Below, piece after piece: positions 10,786-26,000 of a DNA stretch of 64,000 nucleotides. The position numbers and the translations under genes are program-made. The notes under the pieces were generated by a model, which did no database searches, was not told the DNA's origin, and was given only the letters and a program-made list of their open reading frames with translations. Position 1 is the first letter of the stretch, and each line of letters begins with the position of its first letter. Where the stretch lies: positions 2,914,001 to 2,978,000 of the forward strand of contig CM072884.1 of NCBI GenBank assembly GCA_037013685.1, read 5' to 3'. The stretch is from Acridotheres tristis. Lineage: Eukaryota; Chordata; Aves; Passeriformes; Sturnidae.

Positions 10786-13700
10786 CTTTTTTTAATTTCC
10801 AAAGAGAATATTTCTTCATCGTGAAAACTGACAACCCAGCCCATCCAATTCCACCAGGGCTCCTGGTTACTTAAAGGATGTCTTAAATTCCCAGGTGGGC
10901 TTTCTGAGGCTGTGTCATCACTTGCATCACTGAAATGCAAGAATGACAACGATTAAATCCTGTTGCAAACCTCTGTGACATTTGGGTGGGGGTGTGTGTT
11001 TTTGTTTTTTGGATCTGGGGGTTTTATTCATTTATTAACTTTGTAGAACTGTTTGCATTGTATTTAATATGTGTTTTATGCAATGCAATGCAAATATGTA
11101 ATTTATCTTGTGTTGCATTGAATATGTAGAAGTATTTAATGTGGAATGCAGTTTGTTTTGTGGAGTCAGTCTATTTTTTAAACGTTGCTGAAGGTGCCTC
11201 CAGGCATTGGTTATGTGCCTCTCATGTAAATAATGTGCTGTCCTGCTGCTCAAGTGACTCTTCCTACACGGATTAATGTATTTCACTAGAGAGGGAGGAA
11301 ATGCTAAATTCACTGCCCTCAGGGTAACTAAGGAGAGGTATTTAGGATGGCAGAGTGGTTACAAATAATGCAGTAGTTGGGTACCAACACCATGTTTCTC
11401 CTCTCAGCTGAAGTATAACAAGCTGACATTTTTTTCTCCCTAATTACTTTCCTACATTCCTTCACCATATAAACCCAGCAATCATTACTTTTCAGAGATT
11501 CTAGTTTTGCTGTGCAGACCCCTTTTAAAGTGATTTTACTGAGGAAAAAAAAGAAGGTTCAAGCTGGCCTATGACTACAACTGCTTCCTCAAAAAACACC
11601 TTCATTCTGTGGCAGAGTCTATTGTTCTGTCAGAAAGCTTAACTCTCTTCAGAAAGATTTATGCTGAACTGCAGGTGTCCTTTTCTCTTTTTGTTTGTCA
11701 TGATATAGATGCATTCTCTTTGCAAAGGAGGTTCAATTACTATTGAGTTTCTACAATATTTTGTTTCCATTTATATTTTTTTCAGCCCTTCCTATTTTTT
11801 TTTCTTCCATTTTCCCCATTCCTATCTTGAAAATAGATAGGAGTAGAAGTGCAGCTTCAAGATTAGATGAACAAAAGCAGTTCTCACTCTTCTACAGAAA
11901 AACTGTCTTTAGCTGAGCCCCAATTTGGCAACTTTGGGATATAAATGACAGTAGATTAAAAACATTGGGTCTCTGTGCCCTTTTCATTCCATTAAGAGCT
12001 AACATGTGTATAATTACCAAAGCAAATGTGCAGCAGGCAATCATGTAAATACCAATAAAGGTTTCTTAGTGGCAAAGCTGATTTCATGTAAATAACTCCT
12101 CTTAATTTGTTTTAATTAAAAAACCCCAAAAAACTAATTGCAGAGCAGCTTAGGTTGATCAGCATGTTCAGATGAATGCTGGTATAGGTCAGCCATAAAT
12201 AAAAAAAATAAATAAATGAGGAAATAATCTATGTAAAGAGATTTTTTTAAAAAATAAAGTCAGATAAGAAAATTTGATTTAGAATAGCAGCACTGAATGA
12301 ATGTTGCTGGATTCATCCCAGGCACTTTGAAAGTGAAGGATAGATTAAAATAGTTTAATTGGAAATAAAAGGAGAAAAAAACACAACAAAGCAACAAACT
12401 CCCTCCCTTCCTCCCTCCCTCCTTCCATTCCCTCCCCAAAAGTATCCATCATGTGCTCCTCTTGCTCCTGGGGACATGAAGCAAAAGTTTGGTCTGAGTA
12501 AAACAAATTTTCAGATATTTAAAAGAAATAGCAGCAACGTAGTGGTAAGTTTGACCTAGTGGTGATTTGATTATCATCTAGAAAAATATGGAAAAACTGA
12601 CTTTTCCTGTTACTCAGACATGGAAAAGACTTTTTTTCAAGAGAGGATTTCATAACAGAATGGACTAGAATTAAGTGAATTTTCTAATTTCTAATCTTCT
12701 TAAAATAATTCCAATATTTAAAAATACTTTGAAAATCAAAGAGTAGCAGGACCATCACTTGTAAGGAAAAACAATACAGAGTGAAGAGATCAAGGCAGGA
12801 TTTCTCCCCGTAGGAACAGTTCACAGAAGGTAAGAATTTTCTTATTTTTAAATCCGATTATTTTCCTTCTGTTCTTTGAAGGTAAGATTTATGTGATCAT
12901 ATCCTTTCAAGTGATTTTAAGCCAAATTTGACAAAGGATTTGAAATCTCAAAGCATTCATAAAAATAAAAATAGGGGGTGGCAAGGAAGAAGGGAGAAGA
13001 TAATGGTTAGCTCTGAATTTAATGCCATTGTTAAAAATGAGAAAATCTACCACTGCTCTATTGTGAATATTGTCCTTTTTTTACAGACTGTAAAGAGAAG
13101 ATGAAATAAAACAGCATGCTGCAAAAATCAATACTAAAACTTGTATATTTATGGGGTAAGTATCACAAATTTTTAAGAAGGTCCATGTGGTTTTGGTGCA
13201 GCAATTTTTTTGATATGAGTTAATTTCTACAAAGAAGTGGAACAAATTCAACAGCTCTTAGAAGCTGAAAGCTTCTCAGTCCACCTATAACACTCACAGA
13301 GGTGAAAAGGTATAGAAATGTCATGTTCAAATTTTTGCTTTATTTTGGCTCAAGCCAGGCATTTTCCTGGAGTTCCCTAAATGCCTCAGCTGCCTCACTA
13401 GCACCAATGGGAATTTAATTTTTCACTGGGGATAGAAAAGTTTGAACTGTACAACACAAATTGTCTCTGTAGCTCCACGAGTAGAGATGTAAACAAAATA
13501 TCTGAAATTGCTGGCAGGATATCACCAAAGAAAATTCTGGCTTTATTTTAGAGTTAAAAAGAGGAAGTTTAGCATTTCATGGGGGAGATAATGTCCTAAA
13601 AATCTGACTATTCAAAATTCAGCAGTAGGTCAAGACCCTCCATCTCTACCAAACCTCAGAAAAGAAAAGCAGCTGGGCATAGCCCAGGAAAAAGTGTTAT

Positions 13701-16700
13701 TAATGAGTTAATGAGTTTTATTTCTCATCAACCTATTCTGATGTGATTTGTAATAAATTAAATTTATCTCCCCAAGCTGAGTTTTGCCAGTGACAATAAA
13801 TGGTGAGTGATCTGTCCTTGCCCTTATCTGGACAGATGAGCCATGTTATTATATTGTATTATATTATATATGTCATTGTGACATCTCTCACCTGTCCAGC
13901 TGAGGATGGGGGTGACAGGGCAGCTTTTCTGCGTGTCCAGTCAGAGTCAAAACACCACAGTCTAGAAAACTGTAGCTGAAGCTGTGCTGTTTAAATTATT
14001 ATAAGAAAAAAAGGTTTCAATCGAGGCCACTCTTTCAGTGACAGAAGATGAAACAGTTTACTGGTTGATAGCTTTTCCCCAGATATTATTATGCTCAGCC
14101 ATACATCACTCTGCTGCATTTTCACAGGGAGACATTGATTTAAGCATGACTTGGGAGGTAGAAGGATGTTCAGCAGAGTGATTGCTCTGGTGGAGTCGTG
14201 GGCTGTGCTCAGGTGCTATGGGAAAACATACAACTTGTTAAACACATTATGGATTTACTCACTTCTGGGGATATGTCACTGCCAGTGAGTTCAGACAGCC
14301 TCTTCTTTTAAAGGTGTAGCCCCTGGTCTTGTACCCAAAAAGGTTCTGGTGCTCAGATTTGTGTCTGTGATCAGGTGCACATGCACACAATACTTTTGCA
14401 TTCCTTCATCCACATGAAAAAAAAGGAAAGGAAGTTTACTTGTAGTACCTCTGAATCCGAGGCAGTTCAGTGGGAGAGACTGAGAGTTCCACTCCGCTGC
14501 CTCGTACGTTCAATTGGTTTTCTCTTGGAAAATGAAGTCACACAAAAGCACAGCAGGGCAGATCTTCTGTGCTTCATAAGCTCTGCTTTACCTGTAGCAG
14601 AATCCTATTTACAGGCAGCAATGGATTGAAAAGAGTATCAGGCTGAGATCAGCACCTTCAGTGCTTACACACAGCCTGGCCTCCTGCCTGATAGATAAAG
14701 TACCAGTTTTCCTTGGAGGTTCAATAAGGAGGACTGAAATTGATGTCTTTACCCCTGTGGTAGGTGCTGGTATGTTCAGCTGAAAATATAAAATATGGTT
14801 CCTTATCCTAGAAAGCAATAGAGTAGATCCAGCTGCCCCAGACTTCAGTAGCAGCATTTTATTTATGCAGCTGTAAAACACATTCATGTCTTTAAATGTG
14901 TCCTCTGGAAGCCTAAATACAAATATTTGGAGAATACTGGGAGTGTGCTGAGGAGTTAGAGGTAAAATGGTTGTGAGCTATGCTGACCTAAAATTCAGAG
15001 TTGATCATGCTCTCAGCTTTGGGGTGAAGTGTTGCTCAACGGGGGAGTGGATGATAGGACAAGGTTTGGTTTTGCTGGCAGAATTTTCCCATCAACCTTG
15101 CCCCAAATCCTTTGCAAGAAATGTTCTGTTTTTCTAAAAGCCTGGAGTTAGCAAGTCAGTGTGCTGAGAGCAGGAATGTATTGTGGGCCTCAGTGAAATG
15201 AGCCTTTTGACTATGAGGATCAGCTTTTACTTAAAATAGCATCATTGTCATTCCATAGGAGGGGGAAATAACAGCTGAGTCTCAAGAAAAATAAACAGCC
15301 ATCAGCATGTTCTGCAAACAGAGATGAGAAATGTCCATTACAATCACTGTAAACATCCTGTGCATGTATAGGGTTGCAATACAAGCAAAACGGTGTAAAT
15401 GCTAAACCCCTGGTCCAGATGGAAAAAAATCAATCTCAGCTTTCCCCCGTGGGTGTATTGCTGTTGTGAGTGTTGTCCCCAGGTGCCTCTCACCTTTCAG
15501 AGCTTGTTTGTGTGGGGAAAGGCAGACGAGCCCCATTGTGGGCATTAAAAAACGCCAGGGGTGGGATCTATCTCACCCATCTGAGCCAGCTGTGGGTAGA
15601 AAGGCAGTTCTGGTTTAAGGTTTTACAAGTCAGGTATTCTAAGAGCTGATAACCACTTACCTAAAACATTTGTTGGCATTCAGTTTGTTCTCAAGAATAC
15701 AGAAAAAGCAAAGTGTGAATAAAACACAGAGAAAAGTGAGTTTAAGAGGGATGCCAGCATGGAGACCTCTGAAAACATCACTGTCCTCCAAACACTGGCA
15801 TTTTTTGTGCCATACACACCTCTAAATACACGAAATACATCTGCTGATGCAGTATTTTACTGGTTGTGCAATATTTCAGCAACTGGCAGATACAAACTGA
15901 GGAAAAGAATATCAATACACCCCTGAGACAAACACACTTGTGCCCACAGGGTTTTTTTATCGACCCTCGTCATTAGAATTTGGCCAAGCATAAGGGGCTG
16001 TGAGTCCAGTACCAGCACTTCAGGCTTTTACCCATTGTGAACAGGCTTTAAATAAAATCAGATTTAGTCTCCTGTTCAGTTTTAAAGGTCTTTTTCCTTT
16101 GCAGCTGATGACAGGCTGTAACTGTCTCTTCCCTGATGCATTGAAGTTGCCTCCTTGCTGTGGTTTTTCCTGTGGGACCACTAGAGAAATCAATCTTTTC
16201 CCCAAATCCTGGTCCTTATTTATGTCCTCTTGTTGGATAACTATTATATCTGTGTCTGACAATGCACATTTCTATGTTTGATTTTGTTCATTTTTAATTT
16301 TAACAGTGGCTTGCAGTTTTCTAACTGCTGTGTGTGAACTTGTTTAGGTTCCTTCTCACAGTGTTCCCCAATTTAGGAACAAAAAGAATGGAAAATACTT
16401 TTCAGAAAATATAATTATGTTGTCATTGAATGTACAGGACAACTATGATTCTGGTTTTTGTTTTCTTTGACAAGATAAAAAAGCCCTAACCCCAAGCTCA
16501 TGTTCTAAGTGCTGAAATTTAGAGAAAAAATGTTTCTAGATTAATGTCTTATTTATGACTTTAAATGCAACAGAATCACTTTAAAATGAGGTGTGTCAAA
16601 TAGAGGGAAGAAATCATTAAATCACTTTTTAAATCACTTCATTAAACCACTGACAGTGAGTTCAGCTCCAGTATACGAGTTTTTATATATATATGTATGT

Positions 16701-19700
16701 TTATATGTATATTTATATATGTATGGTCTTTTTCCTGTAAACTTCCTCTATAATGAATGGGCAGAAACAAACATATTTAGAATGTGGTCTTCCTGATCAT
16801 TTTCTGCTTCAAGATGAGATGAATCATTTGTTATAAGCACTGATTTCTCCCCACTGAGAAAGAAGTATGTATATTCTCTATATAGCAAAATAAGTGTAAA
16901 ATATTCAAATACAGGTGTCTTCATTTCCACCATGTAGAGCTAAAAAGAATCCTATTCTCACATGCTGCAAAACTTAGGAAAAAAATATTCCTGTAAATTG
17001 TTATAAGCCCACTAGTGTTGCAAGGCTTGCAAATCTTTCAGCACGAGCAAGAGCTCAATTTGAGTGTCAAGTCCCTTATTTTATAGTCTGAATGGGAATG
17101 ACACGCTCCTGAAAGCCTGTCCCTCTCTGCAGCTGCTGAGCCCACCAGAAAACTGAACTGAGCTGCTCTGACTCCTCTGAAAGGAATGTGCAAAGAACAA
17201 CTTTAACACCAGCAGCTGTTTGTGAAGTGCTGGGTTTGCTCTGCATCAGGAGGGGACCAGTGATGTGAGAGTGGATGTCTTGGCTGGGTTCAACAATAAA
17301 ACATCCTTGTGTTAATTTGGATGGACAGGTTCTGCCAGGGTTCACAGTCTCAGCTCATTTCCAGGACTTTGAGAGGGTTTCAGCCTCGTCCTCAATTGAT
17401 CATTTTTACTCTATTGAAATCAATGATTCATCACCAGTTGCTCTCTTGTGATACATTACTTTTTTTCCATCTCTTTAAAAACCTATGATTTCATCTTGTT
17501 CAAAATCACTTCAGAAAGGCTATATAATTTATCTGGTTTTATTACTCAAGAATTTTGCCTCTTTTCTTCATGGAAGAGCCATACTGGAAAAATTCTCTCG
17601 TCTCCAAGTGCTCCTTCACATCCCCCTGTGAATGTGCTCCAGTCTTCAGAGAGGTTTTATATGTTGGCCCAGCACCAGAATACAATCAAAGAGCACGAGG
17701 GAAGCAATGAATAAAACTGTGAAGGGCTCATAGCCAAACCAACACAGGGAGGTGGGAATATCGAGATGATGGTGATCTGGATCTGAAAGTCAATGACTGC
17801 TGGAGATTGCTCATTCCTAACCTTTGACATCTATATCTGCTTTTCTTCCTGTTCTTGAAAAACCTCTGCAGCATAACAGAGCAAAAAGGCATTTTGTGTT
17901 ATAAATTTAGTCCAGACTCTTTCATTCCTCAGGTTGCCTGCACTTCACAAAGGGAAACAAACAAATCAAACCCCAGAACCCATCAAATTCTGTTATCTAC
18001 AGGCACAATTATTATTAAAATTAGGTTGCTTATTAAAAAGCAGCACACAGTATTGATACTTTTCGTTTTGCTTTGACAGACTTGTCCAATTTATATTGAA
18101 GATTAAGGACATGTGTATATCTGTCCCATCAGAAATACTTTCCATCAAATTTATTTATATGGCACTGACAAATACTGCAAGTCATTTCAACATTCATTAA
18201 TATTGTTTTCTAGAGGGTTTTTTATTTTATTTACTCATTAAAAGAATTGTGATGCCATATTTGTAATTTTAGAGATAATAATCTTGTCTAGATACATTTA
18301 CATTATGAGCTATAGAATTCCATTTCTCTGTGACAACGCCTCAGGTATAAGATATTTTTGTTCTGACAGTAATTTTTTTTTCTCAAATTTCACTCAGAAC
18401 TTCCCACAGTTATTTTAAACTAGTCAGTTCATGAGAATCTGAATAAATGCATTTTTACAACAGTACCTAGATCAACCTGTCACTATTTTTTGAGCTGTTT
18501 TAGCTTTTAAACTCAGTAATATTTTTCTCTTTGAGTTGCTATGTTTCTCCCAGGCAATCTTAGTTTCACTGCCTCATTCTTGCTACCTTTTGATAGCAAC
18601 TGAAATGTTGTACTACAACCCTAAAGAAAATATAACCAAGGAGGAAACCTGTAATTTTATTCTAATCTACAATAATTCAATACTGAAAATCCATACTTTC
18701 ATCAAAAGAATCACAATGTGCTAATAAGACTGCAAGAATCCTCTGCTGAAATAGGTGTGGGAATCCTTCCTGTAAAGGGTCTCTTCTGCTAATATTTCAC
18801 TTATTCTTTCAGAATGTGTCACTTCACTGGAGCTGGAAAAACATAAATCAGGTAGAAGCAGTGGCACTGAAGCCACATTCCTATTTGCTGTAGCAATCAG
18901 AAATATTTTCCACAATTAATTAATTACTTAATTAATAACACCTTTGCAGCTTTCTTCAGTAGGAAAGTAACTTCACCTTTCTTACACCACTTTAATGAAC
19001 AACTCCAGAATAAAAATTTAGGCAAGATATGGTTTTGGTTTATTTAAAGGTGCTACCTGTTCTGTGAACGAGATCAGTCAGGGTCTCTCCCTGGTCTTTT
19101 CTCAGATTAAATTCAAGACAGACTTGCAGGAAACCCCAGTGAACACAGTGTCTGCATTCCCAGCAACTCTTTCTCTGAAAGCACAAGGAGGGCAGACTGG
19201 AGCATTTTGAATAAGACAAAGTCCATCATATATTTTATCAAAATTCTTTCAGCTTCTAATGGCTTAAACCAGTATTATACTTGAATTTTGCAACAGATTT
19301 TTTCCCCCATTCCAAGAGAAAGTCAGGAGCTTGTTCCTTCTGCTCTGTTTTCACTAAAAACTTTTAAAGATCTCTTATGGTGAAGAGTCACTACCTTAAT
19401 CTGCATTTGGCTGATTAAGGGCACCTCAAAGCATGTGAGAGTGTTAGCCACCAATCTTACCAAATATAAATGTTTAAAATCATTGGCCTGCATTAGGAGC
19501 TTTGTGAGATTTCTGTCTTACACTGTGGTCTCACACTTTTGTAAATATTTCTCTTGTTTTCATTTCAGACAGGATTGCTTCTGTATCAAGTTGGAGGCTG
19601 TATTCCCACTCACTGTTTTCTTGGGTAATTTTTTCCTAACAGTAAGTTTTGCTTGTTTCTGATGTATTCTTATTTATTTTAAGCTCGTGGAGTGGTCTGC

Positions 19701-20033
19701 ACTGACTTTGCTGTCAAGAGATTTCATCTGTGTGTGAATTCTTCACTCTCCTTTCATAAACTTGATTTATGGTTTGCCTTTGAACCTGTTCATTTTGCCT
19801 TGTACTAAATGTGAATTTGAGACAGAGCTGTACTAATTTGTCATCTTTTGCTACATAAAGTTTTCTCCTCCGTGCTTGTCCCTTTTCATGCATTCTGAAA
19901 TGTACAGCTTAGACTAAGACTGACTAACAACTGACTGTTGATTTCCTTTTAGTATTTTTAATATTTAAAATTTACTTGGACTCTTTGCAGAGCTAAAAAT
20001 TTGGCCTCCCTAAGGCCTTTTCCCACCATGCAC
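10786..20033. other. Non-coding AT-rich DNA
   Basis: No gene recognised in 9.2 kb. It contains AT-rich tracts, pyrimidine-rich CCTCC runs near 12.4 kb, and an AT dinucleotide region near 16.7 kb. One exon-like island (13087-13155) has good splice signals. Open frames up to 93 codons have no recognisable motifs. Confidence 0.55.
16682..16726. repeat. AT-rich (TATA/TATG)n microsatellite
   Basis: Imperfect alternation of TATA, TATG and TTTA tetramers over about 45 bases. The embedded short Tyr/Val/Leu frame is a by-product of the repeat. Confidence 0.85.
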
Positions 20034-20093
20034 TTAGGAGCTGGACTTGATGAACCTTTTGTGTCCCTTCCAGCTCTGAATACTCTGTGATAA
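20034..20093 (+). mobile_element. CR1 LINE 3'-terminal fragment
   Basis: About 60 bases match the extreme 3' end typical of CR1: GGAGCTGGACTTGATGAACC, then GTCCCTTCCAGCTCTGAATA, then CTGTGATAAT. Only the terminus is present and it is more diverged than the 10.5-kb copy. The upstream 40 bases may also belong to it but are too degraded to be sure. Confidence 0.75.
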
Positions 20094-23000
20094 TTGGGAA
20101 AATCAGTTGCTAAAAAATAATTTAGAAATTAAAGCCACCTGTTTGGCATAGCCCTGCTTATTATATGGGAGTATAAATGTAGTCAAAAGGAGGTGATTGG
20201 TAATTAATTCCATTAAAAAGAAATCTGGGTCTTGAGGCTGTGATATTAAATGCTCTTTATATCCTTGTGATGGGTTGTAGAGGCAGTTCTCTTTCTAACC
20301 TGAATTTCTTTCAAGGGTGTGTTCCATTGGGTTAACCTCTGTCTTGAGGAAATTTTTGGCATGATTTGATTTTTAATTACTTATTTGGATGGGTTTTTCT
20401 GTGAGGCTTCTTGCTTGGCTAATAGTCAGATATGAAGTTAAGTCATAGCCACACATGAGATTTGAACTGTAAGACAGAGCAGCCCAGAGGTTCATATTAC
20501 CTTTAATACATTTAATTTAGCAAGATTTTACAGAAATGCTTTTGGAGCAATGTAGGTTTTATCATTAAAGAAATAATAACTTTTTTTTTAAGGGTCATTG
20601 ATATGCCCTTCCCTTGTCCCACACGACATTTGCTCAGGTGTTGCTTTCAGAAGCTGTTTTACAGTTTGGCTTGTGGACCTACATAATCATCAGATATACC
20701 CTGGAGAATGGAGGATTGCCAAGAAATAGATGAGCAATGGAAAGTAAAAGCAGGGAAAGAAGGATATGAAGGGAAGTCCAAAGCGAGAAATTTTCCAGTG
20801 CAGAATGCAAGAGGGAGAAAGATTAAAAGAATAAAAATTAGTCATTATATCTTTGAAAGCTTTTCTGGGATCAAAAATTTCATGTAACAGAAAGATATTG
20901 AAATTGGAAGAGCTTTTTTTATTAGGATACTCTCCTAGTTTTATGTGGGACAGTGCTAATTTTCTTGATAGTATCTGGTACATGGGCAATTCCATAACCC
21001 TGGAAACAAATCTTTCCAAATGGTCTCTGAACAGGCAAGAAATATTGCTTAATTCATCTTAAAATTAGATATAATTATCAATATTGTAAAACTTTGTACT
21101 CTGCTGCAAAACATTTTATAGAAATAGAAGTCCTTGAGAAAGGTTTGCACTGTAAGCAGATAAGCAATTAAGGAAAAAGAGTTTGTTACCATAATAGCTT
21201 CTTATTGACCCTTTTATTGAACATAAGAATCTCAGAAGTACCTTATATTTTCAGGGTATTTTACAGAGTTATAAAGCAGAGGAAGTGATACAAAAAACTG
21301 TTTTTCACATTTAGTTGAAAAAACGACACATTCAGCTTCTGAAGAGCAGTTTTCTTTTTTGCTGTCTTAAATTTCTTCTTTGTGCCTTTTGAAAGCCAGC
21401 AAATATAGAGAAAACAAAATTTAAAAAGTATTTATTTGCAGTAAATACCTCCCTATCTCTGTTCAGATTCTCCCTTCTGTGTATGAAGACAGCAAGCAGA
21501 TGTTTCTTCTACTGGTCAAAAAGTTATTGTGACGGTTCTAAGGGCTTCTTGGTGAATTCTTGTGTCCTAATGGGGCTGAAGGGGAGATTTTTAATAGTTA
21601 CAGCCTTGGCTGGAAGAGGCAGCAGAGCTAAAACCAGACTCAAAACAGTGATAGGAAGTTCCTCACAGCAGCTTGTCCTTAAATCCAAGGGGAGACTGTT
21701 CTTGAACAGCCAGGACAGCGCTGTGCACGTCCTTTAATATGCACATCATCACATTGATGCTCTTGAGAAGCATGAAGCTCTCTGCTCCTGCATTCAGTAA
21801 CCAGGCACTGTTGTCCCACCACTGCTGAAGAACATGTAGAAAAACCCCCAAAAGTGTCTTTTCACCGACTAATTCCTATTAAAGAATCCAGAACTTCCAG
21901 GCAGCCTTCTCTGAAGCCTGGCAAGCCTGTGCTTTTGGTGCTGCATACCCCGAGTTAGGAGAGCATTCTGACTCTTTAATTTTGGGTTTTGCCCTGGTCT
22001 AGCACAGCAGTGGTTGCCCTTTCCTTAGCTGGAATAACTGTGTTGGGATTTTCAGCTGCACCAGGGGAGCCTCTGGGGAGCAAAAACACGTTTGTGTGTT
22101 TGGACAGAAATTTCTGCAAGGTACGGGGACAAAGCTGATGGGATCTGACAGTGCCCAGTGGGGACATAATAATTCATGGACAGCAGTAGATTTGGAGTTT
22201 GGTCACAGCATAATCAAAGGGTGTCCAAAACCATCCATCCATCCCTGTGACAGTCCCCTGGAGTTGCTTCCCTTCACCTTTGTTAATCACATGCAAAGGA
22301 TCGGGCTGGGACAAGCAGATCTTTGCTGGCCACAAACTGATGCCTTCAAGGTTTACACTGCAGCAGCTTCTGTAGAAAATCTGTTAAGCTCATTCTCAGA
22401 TTCTCTTTATTGGTATGTAGTTAATTGCTATCTGGATTAGCATTTTTTTTCAGTTAAATCAATTAACTCAATCATTAACACTCAGTGTTGGGTTTGAAGG
22501 GCATTATGATATTCTTGCAGCCTGCACATTTTAAACATCTGAACAACACTGATTGTGAGTGGTTCAGGTGCAGACGGGGATTTCTTTTTCCCTGGTTTAG
22601 CTTTATCCTTTTTTTAATTAGGGTCATGTATCTTATGTATGTTTTGTAAATAGGATAGGAAGGCTGCCTGTGTGTGCCAGTCCTACTGCAGCAGGACCAC
22701 AGTAAAGGAGGATTTAATGGTGACAGCAACAAGGAAAAGAGATTCTGACCCTTCTTAAAGTTTTACTGTCATTACTGATGGTGAATAAGAAGAGGAGATA
22801 GGTGGGGTAAGATCAAATTTGCAGAGGGGAAAGTTTACAACAAAAGTAGTAAAAGAAAAATGCAAGAAAGGCCTTTTTACCGAAATCCTCCATCTTGTGA
22901 AGGGTGATACTTGCCTGTTTATACATACAACTTAATTTTGCTGAGGAGTCAAGTGTCTCTGGACGGGTTTGCCCCTCTTGAGCCATGTTAGGATGGTGGA

Positions 23001-26000
23001 GGCACACGTGTACATGCATGCTATACAAATATTAGATTACTATATGAAAGAATCTGAATTCTGCCAACAGTGTGACAACACAGATTACAAACTTTGTGGT
23101 GAATCTTTATTTTTTCTCTATTGAACAAATTCCCTTTACCTGCACTCACAATTCTTGATGGCAGTACTCGAAGATGTTCTGAGCTTCTGCTTCCTATAAT
23201 TGACTAAGAGATGACAAATAGAGTATCTCCAAGGAAGACCCAATTTAAAGGCCACATGAGTGCAAGGTCTTCAGCCCAGTACAATATTATAATAAATTTT
23301 ACTCCTTGTCTCTACTGAGAATACCCAGCAGCCTTTTCAAGTTTTTTTTAACCCTTCCAAAGTACAAAATTGGTAAGGCACATGCCAGGCTTAGGGTTGT
23401 TCTGGCTTGGGTTTAGCAGTTCCATGGATTCTGCTGCTGTCTCGCTCCAATCCTGGCTGACAAATCTTTAGTCATAACACCAATTCTCCCTCCTTGACTA
23501 TTATTTCAGAAGATGATTTAAGGAAGCACTTAATAGCTTTAAGAAGGACAATAAATGATCCCAGTGGAACTGGTATGCAAATATTTTTTTTAGTACATTG
23601 CTGAATCAGGTTTGAAAGTCTTATTTCTAACCTCAGTGGTAGAACCACAATTTTCCTGCTGTTAACCACTTTCCCAAAGAGGGCTCATTTAGGAACAACT
23701 AATGCTTTCCCAATAACCTACAAGGCACTCCAGCTGAACATTTCTGCCCTTAGTAAATATGCTATTCAGTTGCTAAGAAGAGTAATGAATCCTTAAGTGT
23801 ACATAAGAATGATTTATTGCATAATGTGAATTTACAGCCCATTACGGGAAATAATTACATTCCACTAATTACAAAACTTAATAGTCACTCCAGCCTAGGA
23901 AACAGCAGTGTGAGCAAGCAGATTTGCAGCCATGCATTCAAAAGAATGAACTACATGAGAAGCAGTTAGCTGAAAATCAGTTTACCATTTAATCCCAGCT
24001 CAATTCAGAGATCTAATTCATAACAAAGTTGTTTTGAATTTTTTTTTTCCCCATGGTCAACTTTTCTAAAAATTTGGAGGAAATGGGATCATTAAAGAGA
24101 ATGAGTAGAAGCATATTAAGAAAGTTGATCAGTCTTCAGATTCACCATATTTTTGATAGAAAGGGAAAGGAAGAAAAAAAAGACTTTTGCCCATGGTGTG
24201 TGTGGGTTTTGTTATGAGTTTGTAATAATTGGCTTCCCTCTATAGAGTGCACACACACTCCTGTGTCAGGCACTGCTGTTCACACTGGGCAGGCTTGGGC
24301 AGGGCTTGGTTCTCTCCTTTGAGCTGTGGAAATGATGGATACCTGCCAGAATGGATTTTGTAAATGTGCAGAACAAAGGGTAACAAGTCTGCTTGGAGAT
24401 TTCCAGCTGAAATGTAGCCAGTATTTATCTTACTCTTGGAAACCTGGTTCACCTGTCAGCATCTTGACAAGGCTGCACAGGGTGGTGTGAGCTGCAGGCT
24501 CCACGAGTGAGATATGGAATTTAGGAGACAGATTTTCAAGCAGGATCTGTTAAAATAAACAGGAAAATTGCCAAGGACAATTTTAGTTTGATAGAATGAC
24601 ATCTAATAGGAAGTGGAGCCTGTTAATTGATATAAAGGTTTTAATGCTTAGTAAAGTGAATGTGATGAAAAAAAGCAAAGCCACCCATTATGAGGAGTGG
24701 TCTGTTTAACCTTCAGTGACTCTTGTGAGTTTTAAGGATAACTTCTCAGCAGATTATTTGTTTTGTCCTGGACTTGGGAAAGTAAAACCATCTTTCACTG
24801 ACCAAAAATTTAACAAGATTCAGATAGGGACAGCAGGTTGTCAGCAAATTGTCAATCAGTGTGCAAATAGTGGAGAATGGGTTGCAAAACTGCTGTCTTT
24901 GGATGCATGCATTTTGCAGAAGATGTTAAATGATAATACTGTCCAAAGCTGATGAATTTTCTTGGAGAATGAGAAAACTTCAAGAGCACAATCAGTTGCC
25001 CAAGGGCTTATTTAAACACAAGTGCAACTTTTGCCTCCATAACTTAACAAATTCTCATCAGTGTGAAACTGGCAAAGCAATGTTTGGGCTACTAATGGAT
25101 ACCAGATACATTCACAGGTTTGAAAAATATGCTTTTGATCTTATCGAGACATGGGAGAAATGTAGTCCTTTTGTAAGTATAGAACACACAAAATATTTTT
25201 ATGTATTTGTAGCCAAAGGCATTGTTTCAAAACATAAATCCCTTGACAAGTTTCATTGGGTTTGCAAACAGATGATCAGGGATTAAGATTTTTTTTTCTT
25301 CTTAAAAATACTGTAAATTTAAGGTTTTACTAAAGGGTTTTTTTTTTCCTTCCTCATTTCAAAACAATATTATTTCAGAATGAAAATATATGTCATTAAA
25401 TGCCATTTGGCCTCAGCTCTAGCCAAGCTAGTTGATGCAAATTACTTTCATCTCTCTCTCTCATCTGGTGCTTTCCTAACTTGCTTGACATTAAATTATC
25501 AATGAAGTAGGAATGCCAAAAATTGCCTAATTTGCCTACCTTTAATTTTTTGCTAATTAGTCCAATTCCATCAGGTCCTAGGATTTATTGCTCCTATATG
25601 GAAAATGGATTCATTTTCTTTTCTACCTGCTAATCTGCATACAGATGGAGATAGCTGCAGTTTTCTTTCTGTGCATTTTTGATGTTGGAAAATTATTTAA
25701 AGGAGCTTTTAAAAAATGGGAAAAGCAAAAATGATGCATAGAAGCCAGGAGGGAATTCAGTTATATGATGATATTTGCATGTCTGCATAGGAAGTTCAAG
25801 CCTAAGGTTATCTTTTTCAGTCCATAAATTTCCCAGGATTACAAACACAAGGCTGAGGTTGTTCATTTTTACTTCTGTTTACAAACTAGTTGCAGCAAAT
25901 TGCAATAGACTTGAATAAATATGTTCATTGCTGTTGATTGAAATAAATATTTGCAAACCAAGGAGGTCAGATCCTGAGTTTTTTTAAACAGCTAGAGTAC

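Noticed and set aside
24930..25286. 118-codon plus-strand frame with Cys/His residues (CNFCLHN)
   Set aside because: Its length is within chance for 64 kb in six frames. The Cys/His spacing does not make a complete zinc finger and no splice sites or homologous family are evident.
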